Counted from the first letter of the stretch, positions 34,766-43,785 are shown. The stretch: 64,000 nt of DNA from Bacteroidota bacterium (GCA_018267385.1 JAFDYN010000005.1:1-64000), one strand, 5' to 3'. The notes: a model not told the origin generated them from the sequence alone. A program made the numbers and translations.

Positions 34766-34975
34766 ATGAAAAACAAACTCTTTATCCTGATCGTCTCCGC
34801 TATAGCGGTCACATCATTTTCCTCCTGCAAAAAAGACTGGACGTGTACATGCGACACCTCCGGCCAGACCACCAATCATGAAATAGATAATGAAACGTTG
34901 CTCAATGCCCGCAGCAAGTGCAAAAGTTATGAGGGCAGTGTACTCGGTGTGACCACCACCTGCCATCTCAATTAA
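34766..34975 (+). CDS. Small lipoprotein of unknown function
   Basis: 69 residues with a lipoprotein signal (MKNKLFILIVSAIAVTSFSSC, lipid Cys21) followed by a short cysteine-rich domain (WTCTCDTS, KCKSYE, TTCHLN). The six cysteines could form disulfides in the periplasm. A strong terminator follows at once, so it is a single-gene unit. Similar tiny KKDWTCTC-type lipoproteins are common in Bacteroidota, and no function is known to me. Confidence 0.8.
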   Translation: MKNKLFILIVSAIAVTSFSSCKKDWTCTCDTSGQTTNHEIDNETLLNARSKCKSYEGSVLGVTTTCHLN

Positions 34976-34996
34976 TTTTCTGTATCAATGAATAAG

Positions 34997-35032
34997 AAAC
35001 AGGGTAGTCTGCACGCAGGCTATCCTGTTTCT
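34997..35032 (+). terminator. Strong terminator after the small lipoprotein gene
   Basis: GAAACAGGGTAGTCTGC pairs completely with GCAGGCTATCCTGTTTC (17 pairs including two G-U). It is followed by CTATTTAG, with a modest T content. It is near-symmetrical and may serve both strands. Confidence 0.75.
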
Positions 35033-35109
35033 ATTTAGATAATTAGAGCGTCGCTCAGGCAACATTCCCACTGCATATCTGTTATGGTTGCAGCCATCAT
35101 CATTTCATC

Positions 35110-35550
35110 ATGCCAGAGGACAAAGACTTTCAAAATCCGATCAGCCGGGAAAAGATCACCGATATGCCCAGCCTGCTGCCCTACGCACACACAGTAGGCA
35201 GCGCCATCATACGCCCCATAGACCAGGGCCTCACGCGTGGCGAGGCCATGCAGGCTATGTATGAGCAGACAGACACGCAGCTCACCCAGATCAAGCGGCA
35301 GGTAGAGCTGCTCATCACACAGGCGCAGGAGATACACGACCGTATCCGCATATCAGAGTCCATCTACCTGGCCGAGTGCCGCTTCCGGCCCAATATCAGC
35401 CAGCGCTATCATCTCTATGCCAAGCCCGACGGCGGCAAGCTCCTCAGCCTCATCAGCCCCGAGGAGTGGGGCGCGCGGTCTCCCTTCCGGTTTGAAGCGA
35501 CGGTCAAGCTCCTCGCCGACCACACCTGGGAGATCATCTCCATGGCATAG
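35110..35550 (+). CDS. DUF2452 domain-containing protein
   Basis: Soluble protein of 146 residues. The conserved core includes LPYAHTVGSAIIRPIDQGLTRGEAMQAMYEQTD, a helical middle and RFRPNISQRYHLYAKPDGGKLLSLISPEEWG near the end. This matches the DUF2452 family found across Bacteroidota and some Proteobacteria. Function is unknown. It is transcribed alone and converges with the beta-lactamase gene. Confidence 0.8.
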   Translation: MPEDKDFQNPISREKITDMPSLLPYAHTVGSAIIRPIDQGLTRGEAMQAMYEQTDTQLTQIKRQVELLITQAQEIHDRIRISESIYLAECRFRPNISQRYHLYAKPDGGKLLSLISPEEWGARSPFRFEATVKLLADHTWEIISMA

Positions 35551-35636
35551 GCTCCATCTGCCGGAATAATACTTAGGTCTTAATTTGCTAAAAGGGGCAT
35601 CACGATCGTATAGAACCTTTTCTCCCCTCTGCAGAC

Positions 35637-36539
35637 TTACTTCAGCTTTTTGCGGTACCGCTCATCCAGCGCGGCCAGCGCCTTCGCGTATCCTTTAGGG
35701 TCTATGAAGGCTGCGGGATGGTAGCGCCTACCTTTGTGCTTTTGCTGCAGGCCAAACTGACTGGCGTGAGACGCCAGCCATATATCAAACTGCAGGTGCC
35801 GCATGGTATCGAGTGTATAGGCGTAGTCCTGACCCACATTGGGATAGGCAGGCATACCCGCCAGGTCCGTCTCATCCAGCACACTGGGCATATTGGCTAT
35901 GAGCACCCGGTAGCTGCGGTGGTCGTCATGCACGGTGGTCAGGTAGCTGCAGGCTCCCGGCGTATGACCGGGATGATGCAGCACCAGTATCTCCATATTT
36001 CCCAGGCGCACGGTATCATGGTCGTGCAGCAGCCTGTCTGCCTTGAAGGGGGGAAAGAGCTTACCCCGGCCACCAAAGATGAAGTCAGACTCACCGCCAT
36101 CTGCCACGAGCGGTGCGTCATGCGCCTCTATCATAGCCTGTGCGCCGGTAGCTGCCTTCACTGCCGCCATAGCACCCACATGGTCAAAGTGGGCGTGAGT
36201 AGCCAGCAGGATACGGATATCCTCAAAGCGGAAACCCAGTTGCTCCACATGCGCACGGATCATAGGCATAGAGCCCACCGTACCGGTATTGATCAGGATG
36301 TGCCCCTCAGGGGTGGTGATAAGGTAGCAACCCAGGTCATAGGAGCCCACATAGTACAGATCGCCCGCTATGCGGAATGGCGCATACTCCCTGGTCCATA
36401 CCTCTTGGTTGAATGGTGCCTTGATCGTATCCTGTGCCTCACACACCAGTACGGAGAAGCATATACATAGAAATAGTATGATGGTCTTTGTAACGGGCGT
36501 GCACGAAAAACTGAAGAAAAAACGGAGAATCCTAAGCAT
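35637..36539 (-). CDS. Subclass B3 metallo-beta-lactamase
   Basis: Secreted zinc hydrolase of 300 residues, expected to open beta-lactam rings in the periplasm. A long signal peptide ends around CEAQ at residue 36. Zinc ligands are complete for B3: H115-A-H117-F-D119-H120, H192 in HPGHTPGACSY and H258 in WLASHAS. The B3-typical segment AYPNVGQDYAYTLDTMRHLQFD precedes H258. Length and spacing argue against glyoxalase II or other MBL-fold relatives. It is chromosomal, with no mobile element or regulator beside it, so it is probably an intrinsic environmental enzyme. Activity on particular drugs cannot be read from sequence. Confidence 0.88.
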   Translation of the reverse strand: MLRILRFFFSFSCTPVTKTIILFLCICFSVLVCEAQDTIKAPFNQEVWTREYAPFRIAGDLYYVGSYDLGCYLITTPEGHILINTGTVGSMPMIRAHVEQLGFRFEDIRILLATHAHFDHVGAMAAVKAATGAQAMIEAHDAPLVADGGESDFIFGGRGKLFPPFKADRLLHDHDTVRLGNMEILVLHHPGHTPGACSYLTTVHDDHRSYRVLIANMPSVLDETDLAGMPAYPNVGQDYAYTLDTMRHLQFDIWLASHASQFGLQQKHKGRRYHPAAFIDPKGYAKALAALDERYRKKLK

Positions 36540-36760
36540 TGTAAATGTAATTGAATCTCATTTAAACACAGTTTGCCTGCATCGATGTGTGACCGCATGA
36601 GGCGCACCTTTACCTACATCCTACGAAAGCCTTCTGCCGGCATTTTCCTTCTTACAGCAAATCCCTATGCGCGATAGAGTATACATGAACAGTGTACCCT
36701 GACCAGAGAAAGTTATCACCCACAAGAGTGCCCGCCATCCGCCTATATATAGAATGCCCT

Positions 36761-37873
36761 TTACAGGTACTTAAAGTTAAACTTAGGCGTGAGCACCAGC
36801 AGTGACTCGTAGATCAGCTTGACCACATTCTCCAGGTCCTCCTGGTGCACCATCTCTACAGTGGTGTGCATGTAGCGCAGTGGCAGGGAGATGAGGGCTG
36901 ACGGTATACCGCCATTGGCATAGGCAAAGGCATCCGTATCTGTACCCGTGCTGCGGCTCGCAGCATCCATCTGGTATGGTATCTTGTTTTTATCTGCAGT
37001 ACTGCGTATCAGACCGAGGAGCTTATTGTGCACTGCGGGGCCTACAGTGAGCAGCGGCCCATCACCGCACTTAAACTCGCCCTCCACCGTCTTATCTATC
37101 ATCGGTGTGGTGGTATCATGCGCTACATCTGTGATGATGCAGCAGTTTGGCTTGATGCTCTGCACCACCATCTCGGCACCGCGCAGGCCTACTTCCTCCT
37201 GCACAGAGTTGACGATATAGAGTGCAAATGGCAGCTTCTTCTTGTTCTCCTTCAGCATACGGGCCACCTTGGCTATCATAAAGCCTCCTGCCCTATTGTC
37301 CAGCGCACGGCCACCAAAGTAGCGGTCATTCAGGGTAAAGAACTCATCACGATAGGTGATCACACAGCCTACATGGATACCCTTGTCCTCCACCTCTTTC
37401 TTAGAGGTGCAGCCGCAGTCCAGGAAGATATTCTCCACCGCAGGGGTCTTCTCAGTGCCCGGCTTGCGCGTGTGGATGGCCGGCCAGCCAAACACTGCGG
37501 GCACACGGCCACGGTCAGTATGGATAAAGACGCGCATAGAAGGTGCTATCATGTGGTCAGAGCCACCGTTGCGCTTCACATAGATGAGGCCGTCAGGAGA
37601 GATATAGCTGACGAACCAGCTGATCTCATCGGCATGTGCCTCTATCACTACTTTAAACTCAGCCTTTGGGTTGATCACGCCATACACCGTGCCGTAGTTG
37701 TCTACATGGTATTCGTCTATGGCAGGCCTGATATAGTTCAGCCAGAGCTTCTGGCCCTCGGCTTCAAATCCTGTAGGGGATGCATTGTTGATATAGGATT
37801 CAAAAAATGCGACGTCTTCTTTGGTCAGTATAGAAGGCTTTTTCTTTGCAGCCTTCCCGTTTGATTTGGCCAT
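36761..37873 (-). CDS. M42 family metallopeptidase
   Basis: Cytoplasmic aminopeptidase of 370 residues that forms dodecameric TET-type particles in characterised relatives. It is often mislabelled as an endoglucanase. Metal and catalytic residues are all present: EAHADEIS (His, Asp), GGRALDNRAGG (bridging Asp), VQEEVGLRGA (catalytic Glu and ligand Glu), ITDVAHD (Asp) and RYMHTTVEM (His). A lysine-rich N-terminus (residues 1-15) extends the usual start. It is followed by comEA-like and surface-protein genes on the same strand, but spacing of 90 bases or more gives no clear operon. Confidence 0.93.
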   Translation of the reverse strand: MAKSNGKAAKKKPSILTKEDVAFFESYINNASPTGFEAEGQKLWLNYIRPAIDEYHVDNYGTVYGVINPKAEFKVVIEAHADEISWFVSYISPDGLIYVKRNGGSDHMIAPSMRVFIHTDRGRVPAVFGWPAIHTRKPGTEKTPAVENIFLDCGCTSKKEVEDKGIHVGCVITYRDEFFTLNDRYFGGRALDNRAGGFMIAKVARMLKENKKKLPFALYIVNSVQEEVGLRGAEMVVQSIKPNCCIITDVAHDTTTPMIDKTVEGEFKCGDGPLLTVGPAVHNKLLGLIRSTADKNKIPYQMDAASRSTGTDTDAFAYANGGIPSALISLPLRYMHTTVEMVHQEDLENVVKLIYESLLVLTPKFNFKYL

Positions 37874-37963
37874 GTTAAGGATTATTTAATGGCAAGGTTA
37901 TGAAATGTTTCCATGTATACCAACCTATCTCACACGAGGCCCGTTTTTTAACCAAATGGCACA

Positions 37964-38854
37964 TCACAGGGCCAGATACGGCAGCAGCCGGTCATACACC
38001 TCCTGTGTTACGGATGGTAGTTCCTTTAGTTGCTCCACACGCTGAAAATCTCCCTGCCGCTCACGGTAGCCGGTGATGCCTTTGGCGATCTTGGCATGGA
38101 TATACGGGTGCCTGCGCAGGGTCTCATAGTCGTCTGTATTGAGGTGCAGCAGGTGCAGGTGCGGAGCACTGACTGTGAGACGCGGGCGTATAGCCGCAAA
38201 GACGCTATCACTGATACCGCGCACCTCGCCGACCTGGTCTACGCTGTAGAAACCACCCAGCGACTCGCGGTAACGTATGATGCGCACAGACAGCACCGGG
38301 CCTATGCCCCAGAGGCTCTCCCAGGCCGCTGAGTCGGCAGTATTGATCTCGATCGGGGTCTGATGGGTACGGGTAGCAGCCTCGCGCTGCTGTACTCCTG
38401 CCGCAGTGATACGCACATACGGCGTCAGCCGCACCTTGTCAGAGTCTGAGAGAGAGTAGAGCCTGTTGATATCCTCTGCTGCGCGGAAAGTGCCCCCTTT
38501 TGCCTTGTAGCGCTCTATGCCGTTGGCCTGCTTCTCGGTCAGGCCCAGGCGCAGCCAGTCAGAGAGGCTGATCGTATTGGGGTCAAAGTAAAATAGGCCA
38601 TTAGTGTTCTTTGAAACAGGGGCAGCCTCTTCGGCAGCGAGGTCCTCATCTACCTCGGCAGGCCGCTCAGGAGCGCTAGTAGCCTCTGCCACCTCGCGGC
38701 GCAGCGCGCTATCATCGGCTACCGGCTGGCGCAGGCTATAGTAGTGATATGCCCGCGTACCGCCCAGTGCCATCAGGATCAGGACCACCAGCGCCACCAC
38801 CGCGCGCCGCTGCGAACGGGTATAGAGCATAAACTGGCTGATCACGTCCCTCAT
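37964..38854 (-). CDS. ComEA-like helix-hairpin-helix protein
   Basis: Membrane-anchored protein of 296 residues. One N-terminal helix (AVVALVVLILMALGGTRAY) is followed by an acidic linker and three helix-hairpin-helix units: about residues 95-155 (LRLGLTEKQANGIERY), 170-230 (PIEINTADSAAWESLWGIG) and 235-296 (YETLRRHPYIHAKIAKGI). Such proteins bind DNA non-specifically, and ComEA pulls DNA into the periplasm during transformation. The first 15 codons and the upstream DNA are duplicated at 43662-43752. Confidence 0.85.
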   Translation of the reverse strand: MRDVISQFMLYTRSQRRAVVALVVLILMALGGTRAYHYYSLRQPVADDSALRREVAEATSAPERPAEVDEDLAAEEAAPVSKNTNGLFYFDPNTISLSDWLRLGLTEKQANGIERYKAKGGTFRAAEDINRLYSLSDSDKVRLTPYVRITAAGVQQREAATRTHQTPIEINTADSAAWESLWGIGPVLSVRIIRYRESLGGFYSVDQVGEVRGISDSVFAAIRPRLTVSAPHLHLLHLNTDDYETLRRHPYIHAKIAKGITGYRERQGDFQRVEQLKELPSVTQEVYDRLLPYLAL

Positions 38855-38900
38855 GGCTCTAATATAAAAAACTATCCCCGCCTGTGTGGCGGGGATAGCT
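38809..38900. repeat. Direct repeat C1: comEA 5' end plus terminator
   Basis: About 90 bases, from inside the start of the comEA-like gene through the terminator upstream of it, recur at 43662-43752 in the same orientation. By hand alignment the copies differ by one deleted base and very few substitutions. It is the left boundary of the proposed tandem duplication. Confidence 0.9.
38872..38898 (-). terminator. Terminator of the 1375-residue T9SS protein gene
   Basis: A perfect 11-pair stem, CTATCCCCGCC with GGCGGGGATAG, has a 5-base loop and, on the minus strand, is followed by TTTTTTATATT. It lies 30 bases after the stop at 38929. An identical hairpin lies at 43724-43750. Confidence 0.93.
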
Positions 38901-38928
38901 GTAGTAATCGCATCAAAAAGGCCAAATG

Positions 38929-41900
38929 CTACTGCTTGATCAGTTTAGACACCTGGCGCATATCATCTATCGTCACACGTACGGTATAAATACCTGCAGG
39001 TAGCTTGCGGACATTCATCACATTCTGCGATGTTCCTTTGGCCATAGCCGTCAACTGGCTGGTCATAACTATCTGGCCTGTCATGTCATAAATGTCGATC
39101 TGTGCATCCTTACCACTCTGATAATTTGTGATCTCTATGACTACATCTCCAGAAGTGGGATTAGGATAGGTCCTCACTCTGGACATCGTCAGCGCATCGC
39201 CAAAGGTATCTGAGATACAGACATTGGCGGTGCATGTCTGTGTCAGGCCGCCCTCCAGCGTGATAGTATAATCTATCTTCGCACAAACTGTATAGATAGC
39301 ATCAGAACCGGTAAAGTTCATAAATACACCATGCTCGGGACGGGTACTGGCAGCCACCTCGGTAGCTACTGTCCATTTGACATAAGTGACATCTATCATA
39401 CCTGCAGAGTGGGTCAGGTGGTAACTGTGATCATCGCCATCAGCTGTCAGTGCTATACCAAAGTCTGTGATACTGCATGGGCTCACAGCTATCGGCAGGC
39501 AGATCGTGTCTACGCAGCAACAGACTCCCAGGCTATCATAGGTGATAGAGTCACCCTTGCTCCATATCACTACGGCGCACACGGTGTAGTCATTGTCAGA
39601 GCTATAGTGGTGGCTCACAGTCAGGTCATGGCCTATCGTACTGCTACCATCGCCAAAGTGCCACACAATAGTAGGTGACAGTGGAGATGTGCTACCGTGG
39701 AAACTGTAGATCACATTGCGGTAGTCTGCAGTGTCATAGCTGTAGGTGATGCTGTCGGTAGCCTTCCACGAGATACAGGCGTCTATATTGACAGTAGTAC
39801 ACTGCCTGTCGTAGCAGCAGATGCTATTGCCATTAGGGCCAGCGTTGAAGAGTATGTGTGCGGCATCCATGCAGATCTCATGCGTGCCTGGTGTGAGGGT
39901 ATCGGTCAGGTGATTGCCATCTGTAGTCTGGCCTACAAGTTTGCCATCTACATACCAGTTGATAAAATCAGGGCCTGCAGGCGCGAAATCTCCACCGCTG
40001 GTATTGGTGAAGTCATAAACAAAGCCATCGGCCTGAGTCACTACTGGCAGTGTCTGACCACGGAAGACCTCACAGCCGCAGCTGCGCACCACTATGGTAC
40101 GGCACACGGTATCGATACAAGTGCCAGGTACCTGATCAGGATCATCGCTATAGTATATCACGCAGACATGGTGTACCCCCACGTCCCATCCGCCGGGGCT
40201 GATAGGCAGGCCGCCAAAATATTTATTGAAAGTATCAGTGGGCAACGCGCCCGGATTGTCTATAGGATTATTTCCATCAGCTAAAAATCTGAAATACGGC
40301 GCCCCACCTATGCCAATCGTATCCACAGTACCGCCACAGATCGTATCTGGCAGCACAAAGATACCATCAGGCTTGGTACAGCAGTTTTTGATGTAGATGG
40401 TACGGCATATAGTATCTGCACAGGTACTGGTCGTATCATCCGTGACTATCAAGCAGACCTGATGAGTAGTACCTATCACAGACGGATCATCTATGATATT
40501 GCCGGTGTATTCTGGCAGGGTGTCCCATCCATCTTTTGAGTCTCCGCCATCAAAGTAAACCTTGCCCCAGTGCGCGCCACTAATGTATGCCCGCAGGCTA
40601 TCTTTGTAGCAGATAGTATCTACAGGAGCGCTTGAGCCATTGACGATCAGAGAGGCCGTAGGTTTGACACAGCAGTTTACAGGTGCATTGAGCACTACAG
40701 AGGCCGTACGCGTACAGTACGTACCACTAGATACAGTCACTGAATATGTAGCCGGCGATAAACCCGAGATAGTATTAGATGTACTCCCCGTACTGGTAGT
40801 AGCTGTCGTACTCCAGGTGTATGTATATGGTCCTGAGCCATTCAGGATCGTGGCTGTGGCTGTACCGGAGTTTGGTTGATTGCAAACGGGATCTACTCCC
40901 GACACTGAAATAGCCAGGTCGCCTTCTCTGAGCAGTGACACCTCAGCTGACGCGCTACAACCTGTAGAATTAGTAACTGTGACAGAGTAAAGACCGGGAC
41001 TCCATATAGGTATCGAATTGGTCAGAGACGCTACATCAGTAGAAGAGGTATTGCTCCACGTATAGTTCAGCGTGCCGCTGGCGCCACTTGAGACAGTTGC
41101 GGTAGCTAAGCCTTCTGATGAGCAAGTCAGATCTGTTTTAGTCGCTGTCACAGTAAAACTCGTAGTCGGCTGATCCAATGACACATATTTAATGATGTAG
41201 CACTGCGTATTTGCAGTAGATGTGACAGTGACCTGATATAAACCTCCACCTACATTATTCAATGTACTATTAGTAGGATTGACTGTCGGTGTATTGACAG
41301 GTGTACCGGTACTCCATTCGTATGTGTAAGATCCTGCGGGTGTCACATCTATGCTTACTGACCCATTGTTATTACAAGTAGGCGCTATACTAGACATATT
41401 GCCGCTGAAGCCCGGATTGGAAGGGGGATATATATGAAAGTCTTCTGTAGCAGTACATCCTCCTCTAGACACTTGCACTTCATATAGCCCGGCAGATAGA
41501 TTAGTGATTCCCGAGGTGGTACCTACAGTAGCCCCGTTTTTAGTCCAGAGGTAAGTATAGCCACTCCCGGTGGACGTGATACTCGCTGCAGCTGCCGGGC
41601 TGGGACATGCGCCAGGGGTTACGGTCAGTGTATATGCGAGTCCAGAAGCTGACAGTGTCACTGATTCGACAGTTTGGCATAGATCATCAGTCACAGTGAC
41701 GGTGTATAGGTCAGGCGCGAGAGAACCGATCGTATTGGTATAGATGGATGAGTTAAGTGTATTATCTCCATTGCTCCATACATATGATACGGGGTCCGAC
41801 ACACCTGTGACCGTAGCCGTCACACTGCCATCTACACCAGTAGTACAGGTGGGTTGTGAAGGGGTCAGAGTAACACTTAGGGTAGACGAAGGACTACTCA

Positions 41901-43056
41901 GTGTGACCGAGGCTGTCTTTTGGCAGGCCCCATCTGTCACAGTAACAGTATAAATACCTGGTGGCAGGCCACTTTGCGTATTGCTATATGTAGTAGCAGG
42001 GGAGGTAGGCGTAAGAGTATTACTCCAGGTATAGCTCACAGGGTTGGTAGTGCCTGAGACAGATGCTGTAGCACTACCCGGTGTATGACAGTCCGTGGGA
42101 TTGACCCCGCTCGCTGTCACTGACATCGTGGAGGTAGCCGGGACTATCGTCACTGACCGATGTGCTGTGCAGGAGGTGCCGGCAGAATAAGCAGCAACCG
42201 TATAAGTACCAGGCAAAAGGCCGCTCACAGTGCTACCAGTACCCACCGTAGCACCGACATCGTTTGACCATGTATACGTATCTCCAGAGGTGGGAGGAGT
42301 GATGGAAGCAGACACAGATCCTGTACCACTACAGCTAGTTGGATTTACACTTGATGTAGTGAGGTCATAATCTATAGTCCGAAGAGCCCAGCTGAAAACT
42401 ACATAATAACAATATGGACGTCCATTTTGCCCTACAAGAGTGATGACATTATCGCCGCAGGTCAATACGTGCTCAAACCTGCCTCCCGGCCTAAATTCGG
42501 CTCCGGAAATGATCACAGGATGCCATGTCGATACATTACTCGCGTCGGTATAAGTATTTGCTATTAGCGTTCCATTGATATACACTTCTGCATAGTCATC
42601 AGCGAAAATGCTCAGGTCCTGGCATGTCACGTTGGTAGATATTAATGAAAAATGCTTTTTGAAATACACTGCATTATCGTCAAACATGGCAGCCATGCTT
42701 GAAGTTACACTCGGAGGATTGGTATAAAATGCCTGCGCGGCAGGATTGGTATTCGGATTAGTACCATCCGGACCTATCCACATAAAGGAAGGGACAACGC
42801 CCCCTAAGGTATAGTATGCTTCATTCACAGTTCCATGAAGGCAACTACCTGAACTGGGGCGGCCCGGAGGATCCACGAAGCTACCAAGCGTAAAATCTGT
42901 GGTCTCATATGGGTATACCACGTTGGCCCAGCCGGGATGTACTGATGTAGCACATGCCCAGCTGCCATCAGAGACAAATGTAAGGCTTTGTCCATACCCG
43001 TACAGACACGCCACCAGCATCACTAAAATGAAGAGCGTACTTTTAAAAACTTTCAT
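38929..43056 (-). CDS. SprB-repeat surface protein with T9SS type A sorting domain
   Basis: Cell-surface protein of 1375 residues. The signal peptide is MKVFKSTLFILVMLVACLYGYGQ. Residues 25-235 form a non-repetitive N-terminal domain (jelly-roll-like by appearance). About seven to eight SprB-type repeats (about 236-830) follow, with the motif G-S-(A/V)-(T/S)...Y-x-W-S-N...GLxPGxYTVTVT. Next come two or three cysteine-paired modules beginning CCVKP or CCTKP, a PKD-like stretch and the C-terminal sorting domain (about 1295-1375; RTYPNPTSGDVVIEI, IYDMTGQIV, LPAGIYTVRV). SprB repeats are known from gliding adhesins, but the type A tail differs from SprB itself. Its terminator and upstream DNA are duplicated around the next gene. 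Confidence 0.92.
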   Translation of the reverse strand: MKVFKSTLFILVMLVACLYGYGQSLTFVSDGSWACATSVHPGWANVVYPYETTDFTLGSFVDPPGRPSSGSCLHGTVNEAYYTLGGVVPSFMWIGPDGTNPNTNPAAQAFYTNPPSVTSSMAAMFDDNAVYFKKHFSLISTNVTCQDLSIFADDYAEVYINGTLIANTYTDASNVSTWHPVIISGAEFRPGGRFEHVLTCGDNVITLVGQNGRPYCYYVVFSWALRTIDYDLTTSSVNPTSCSGTGSVSASITPPTSGDTYTWSNDVGATVGTGSTVSGLLPGTYTVAAYSAGTSCTAHRSVTIVPATSTMSVTASGVNPTDCHTPGSATASVSGTTNPVSYTWSNTLTPTSPATTYSNTQSGLPPGIYTVTVTDGACQKTASVTLSSPSSTLSVTLTPSQPTCTTGVDGSVTATVTGVSDPVSYVWSNGDNTLNSSIYTNTIGSLAPDLYTVTVTDDLCQTVESVTLSASGLAYTLTVTPGACPSPAAAASITSTGSGYTYLWTKNGATVGTTSGITNLSAGLYEVQVSRGGCTATEDFHIYPPSNPGFSGNMSSIAPTCNNNGSVSIDVTPAGSYTYEWSTGTPVNTPTVNPTNSTLNNVGGGLYQVTVTSTANTQCYIIKYVSLDQPTTSFTVTATKTDLTCSSEGLATATVSSGASGTLNYTWSNTSSTDVASLTNSIPIWSPGLYSVTVTNSTGCSASAEVSLLREGDLAISVSGVDPVCNQPNSGTATATILNGSGPYTYTWSTTATTSTGSTSNTISGLSPATYSVTVSSGTYCTRTASVVLNAPVNCCVKPTASLIVNGSSAPVDTICYKDSLRAYISGAHWGKVYFDGGDSKDGWDTLPEYTGNIIDDPSVIGTTHQVCLIVTDDTTSTCADTICRTIYIKNCCTKPDGIFVLPDTICGGTVDTIGIGGAPYFRFLADGNNPIDNPGALPTDTFNKYFGGLPISPGGWDVGVHHVCVIYYSDDPDQVPGTCIDTVCRTIVVRSCGCEVFRGQTLPVVTQADGFVYDFTNTSGGDFAPAGPDFINWYVDGKLVGQTTDGNHLTDTLTPGTHEICMDAAHILFNAGPNGNSICCYDRQCTTVNIDACISWKATDSITYSYDTADYRNVIYSFHGSTSPLSPTIVWHFGDGSSTIGHDLTVSHHYSSDNDYTVCAVVIWSKGDSITYDSLGVCCCVDTICLPIAVSPCSITDFGIALTADGDDHSYHLTHSAGMIDVTYVKWTVATEVAASTRPEHGVFMNFTGSDAIYTVCAKIDYTITLEGGLTQTCTANVCISDTFGDALTMSRVRTYPNPTSGDVVIEITNYQSGKDAQIDIYDMTGQIVMTSQLTAMAKGTSQNVMNVRKLPAGIYTVRVTIDDMRQVSKLIKQ

Positions 43057-43074
43057 ATTGTTAGGTTTATTGAG

Positions 43075-43108
43075 TGCCTACCTTGTAATAGGGTGTTCGG
43101 CTATTCCC
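43075..43108. repeat. Leader motif copy 1 (TGCCTACyTTGT...GGGTGTTCGGC)
   Basis: It lies 18 bases upstream of the start of the 1375-residue protein gene. TGCCTACCTTGT is followed after 6 bases by GGGTGTTCGGC and then ATTCCC. Copies lie at 47534-47570, at the same place before the 1243-residue gene, and at 47874-47907. The neighbouring words CACGGCTTCAGCAGCGTGTG (43137-43156) and TGGCCGTAAGCTTGGGG (43208-43224) are also shared with the second leader. Confidence 0.85.
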
Positions 43109-43450
43109 CATTTGATCAAGGGCAATACTTATGCATCACGGCTTCAGCAGCGTGTGCCATCCTATCGCACAGTGATAAATAATGAAACTAGCATAGCCAT
43201 GAAATCATGGCCGTAAGCTTGGGGTAACCCGTGAGGGTGCGGAGGTCAGAGTTGATTGCGTTTATCCATAGTTGTTCTTTTGAGCGCCCGCCATGATGGG
43301 GAGGCAGGCATAGCCCCTGGGGTCAGCAGGGAGGTTTAGTATTTGAGCAGGACGTTCTTGGGTCGAGATAGTGAAGGTATGCAGCGAATATTAAAATAAC
43401 GTATCCAATGTATAAGCGTGCGGGAAAATGTATAAGCGTGTCATTTTTCT

Positions 43451-43668
43451 GATTGACACGCAAAAAAAAGCCCCTCCGGATGGAGAGGCTTCTGATATGA
43501 TAGCTGAGGGAGCTGCTGATTATGCTGCACGCTCTTCCAGCGCCTTGACCAGGCCGGCGATCTTGTTGCCAGCGCTGCCTTGCAGGCCGCTGATAACGTT
43601 CTTGGCCGGTGACTGGAGCAGGGCGATGATATCGCCGATGAGTTCGTTTTTGCTCTTCAGTGCTGCGA
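43451..43668. repeat. Direct repeat A: copy of the rplJ 3' end and its terminator
   Basis: Matches 48011-48244 at a constant offset of 4576 over 43470-43668. A 15-base gap before the terminator stem is the main length difference. The terminator copy at 43470-43490 has one mismatched stem pair. It joins directly to the comEA fragment at 43661-43668. Confidence 0.92.
43520..43668 (-). pseudogene. Truncated rplJ fragment (last 49 codons)
   Basis: It encodes the final 49 codons of ribosomal protein L10 through its stop, without a start codon. In its reading frame a stop lies just upstream, in the comEA-derived DNA. My alignment to rplJ gives five differences in 149 bases, and every one is synonymous (for example CCA/CCG and GAG/GAA). 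The absence of amino-acid changes is unexpected for a dead fragment. It suggests a recent origin or a formerly complete second rplJ. Confidence 0.9.
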
Positions 43669-43752
43669 ACGGGTATAGAGCATAACTGGCTGATCAGGTC
43701 CCTCATAGCTCTAATATAAAAAACTATCCCCGCCTGTGTGGCGGGGATAGCC
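43662..43752. repeat. Direct repeat C2: comEA 5' end plus terminator
   Basis: Copy of 38809-38900. It contains the comEA start codon (43704-43706) and about 14 codons, with one base deleted (frameshift) and a Val4 to Leu change. The intact terminator hairpin at 43724-43750 now serves the 1243-residue protein gene. The boundary with the rplJ fragment falls in the word GCTGCGA, present in both parents. Confidence 0.92.
43724..43750 (-). terminator. Terminator of the 1243-residue T9SS protein gene
   Basis: The 11-pair stem CTATCCCCGCC/GGCGGGGATAG followed by TTTTTTATATT on the minus strand is identical to the terminator at 38872-38898. It lies 35 bases after the stop at 43786. Confidence 0.93.
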
Positions 43753-43785
43753 GTTAGTAGGCATACGTAGCCTGCTGTCTGAAGA

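Larger units (their letters stand above)
43057..43785. other. Intergenic region with duplicated, chimeric gene fragments
   Basis: From left to right it holds the leader of the 1375-residue protein gene (with the shared GGGTGTTCGGC motif), about 220 bases without recognised content, the rplJ fragment with its decayed terminator, the comEA fragment and an intact terminator for the next gene. A minus-strand frame of 127 codons here begins with the comEA start but is frameshifted through the rplJ piece. It is treated as non-coding. Confidence 0.8.

Noticed and set aside
36761..37873. Cellulase/endoglucanase label for the M42 gene
   Set aside because: The metal-binding and catalytic residues are those of M42 aminopeptidases; the endoglucanase name is a historical misannotation.
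43323..43706. 127-codon minus-strand frame starting with the comEA start codon
   Set aside because: It runs through the chimeric scar: the comEA part is frameshifted after 7-8 codons and the rplJ part is in the wrong frame, so it is not a real gene.
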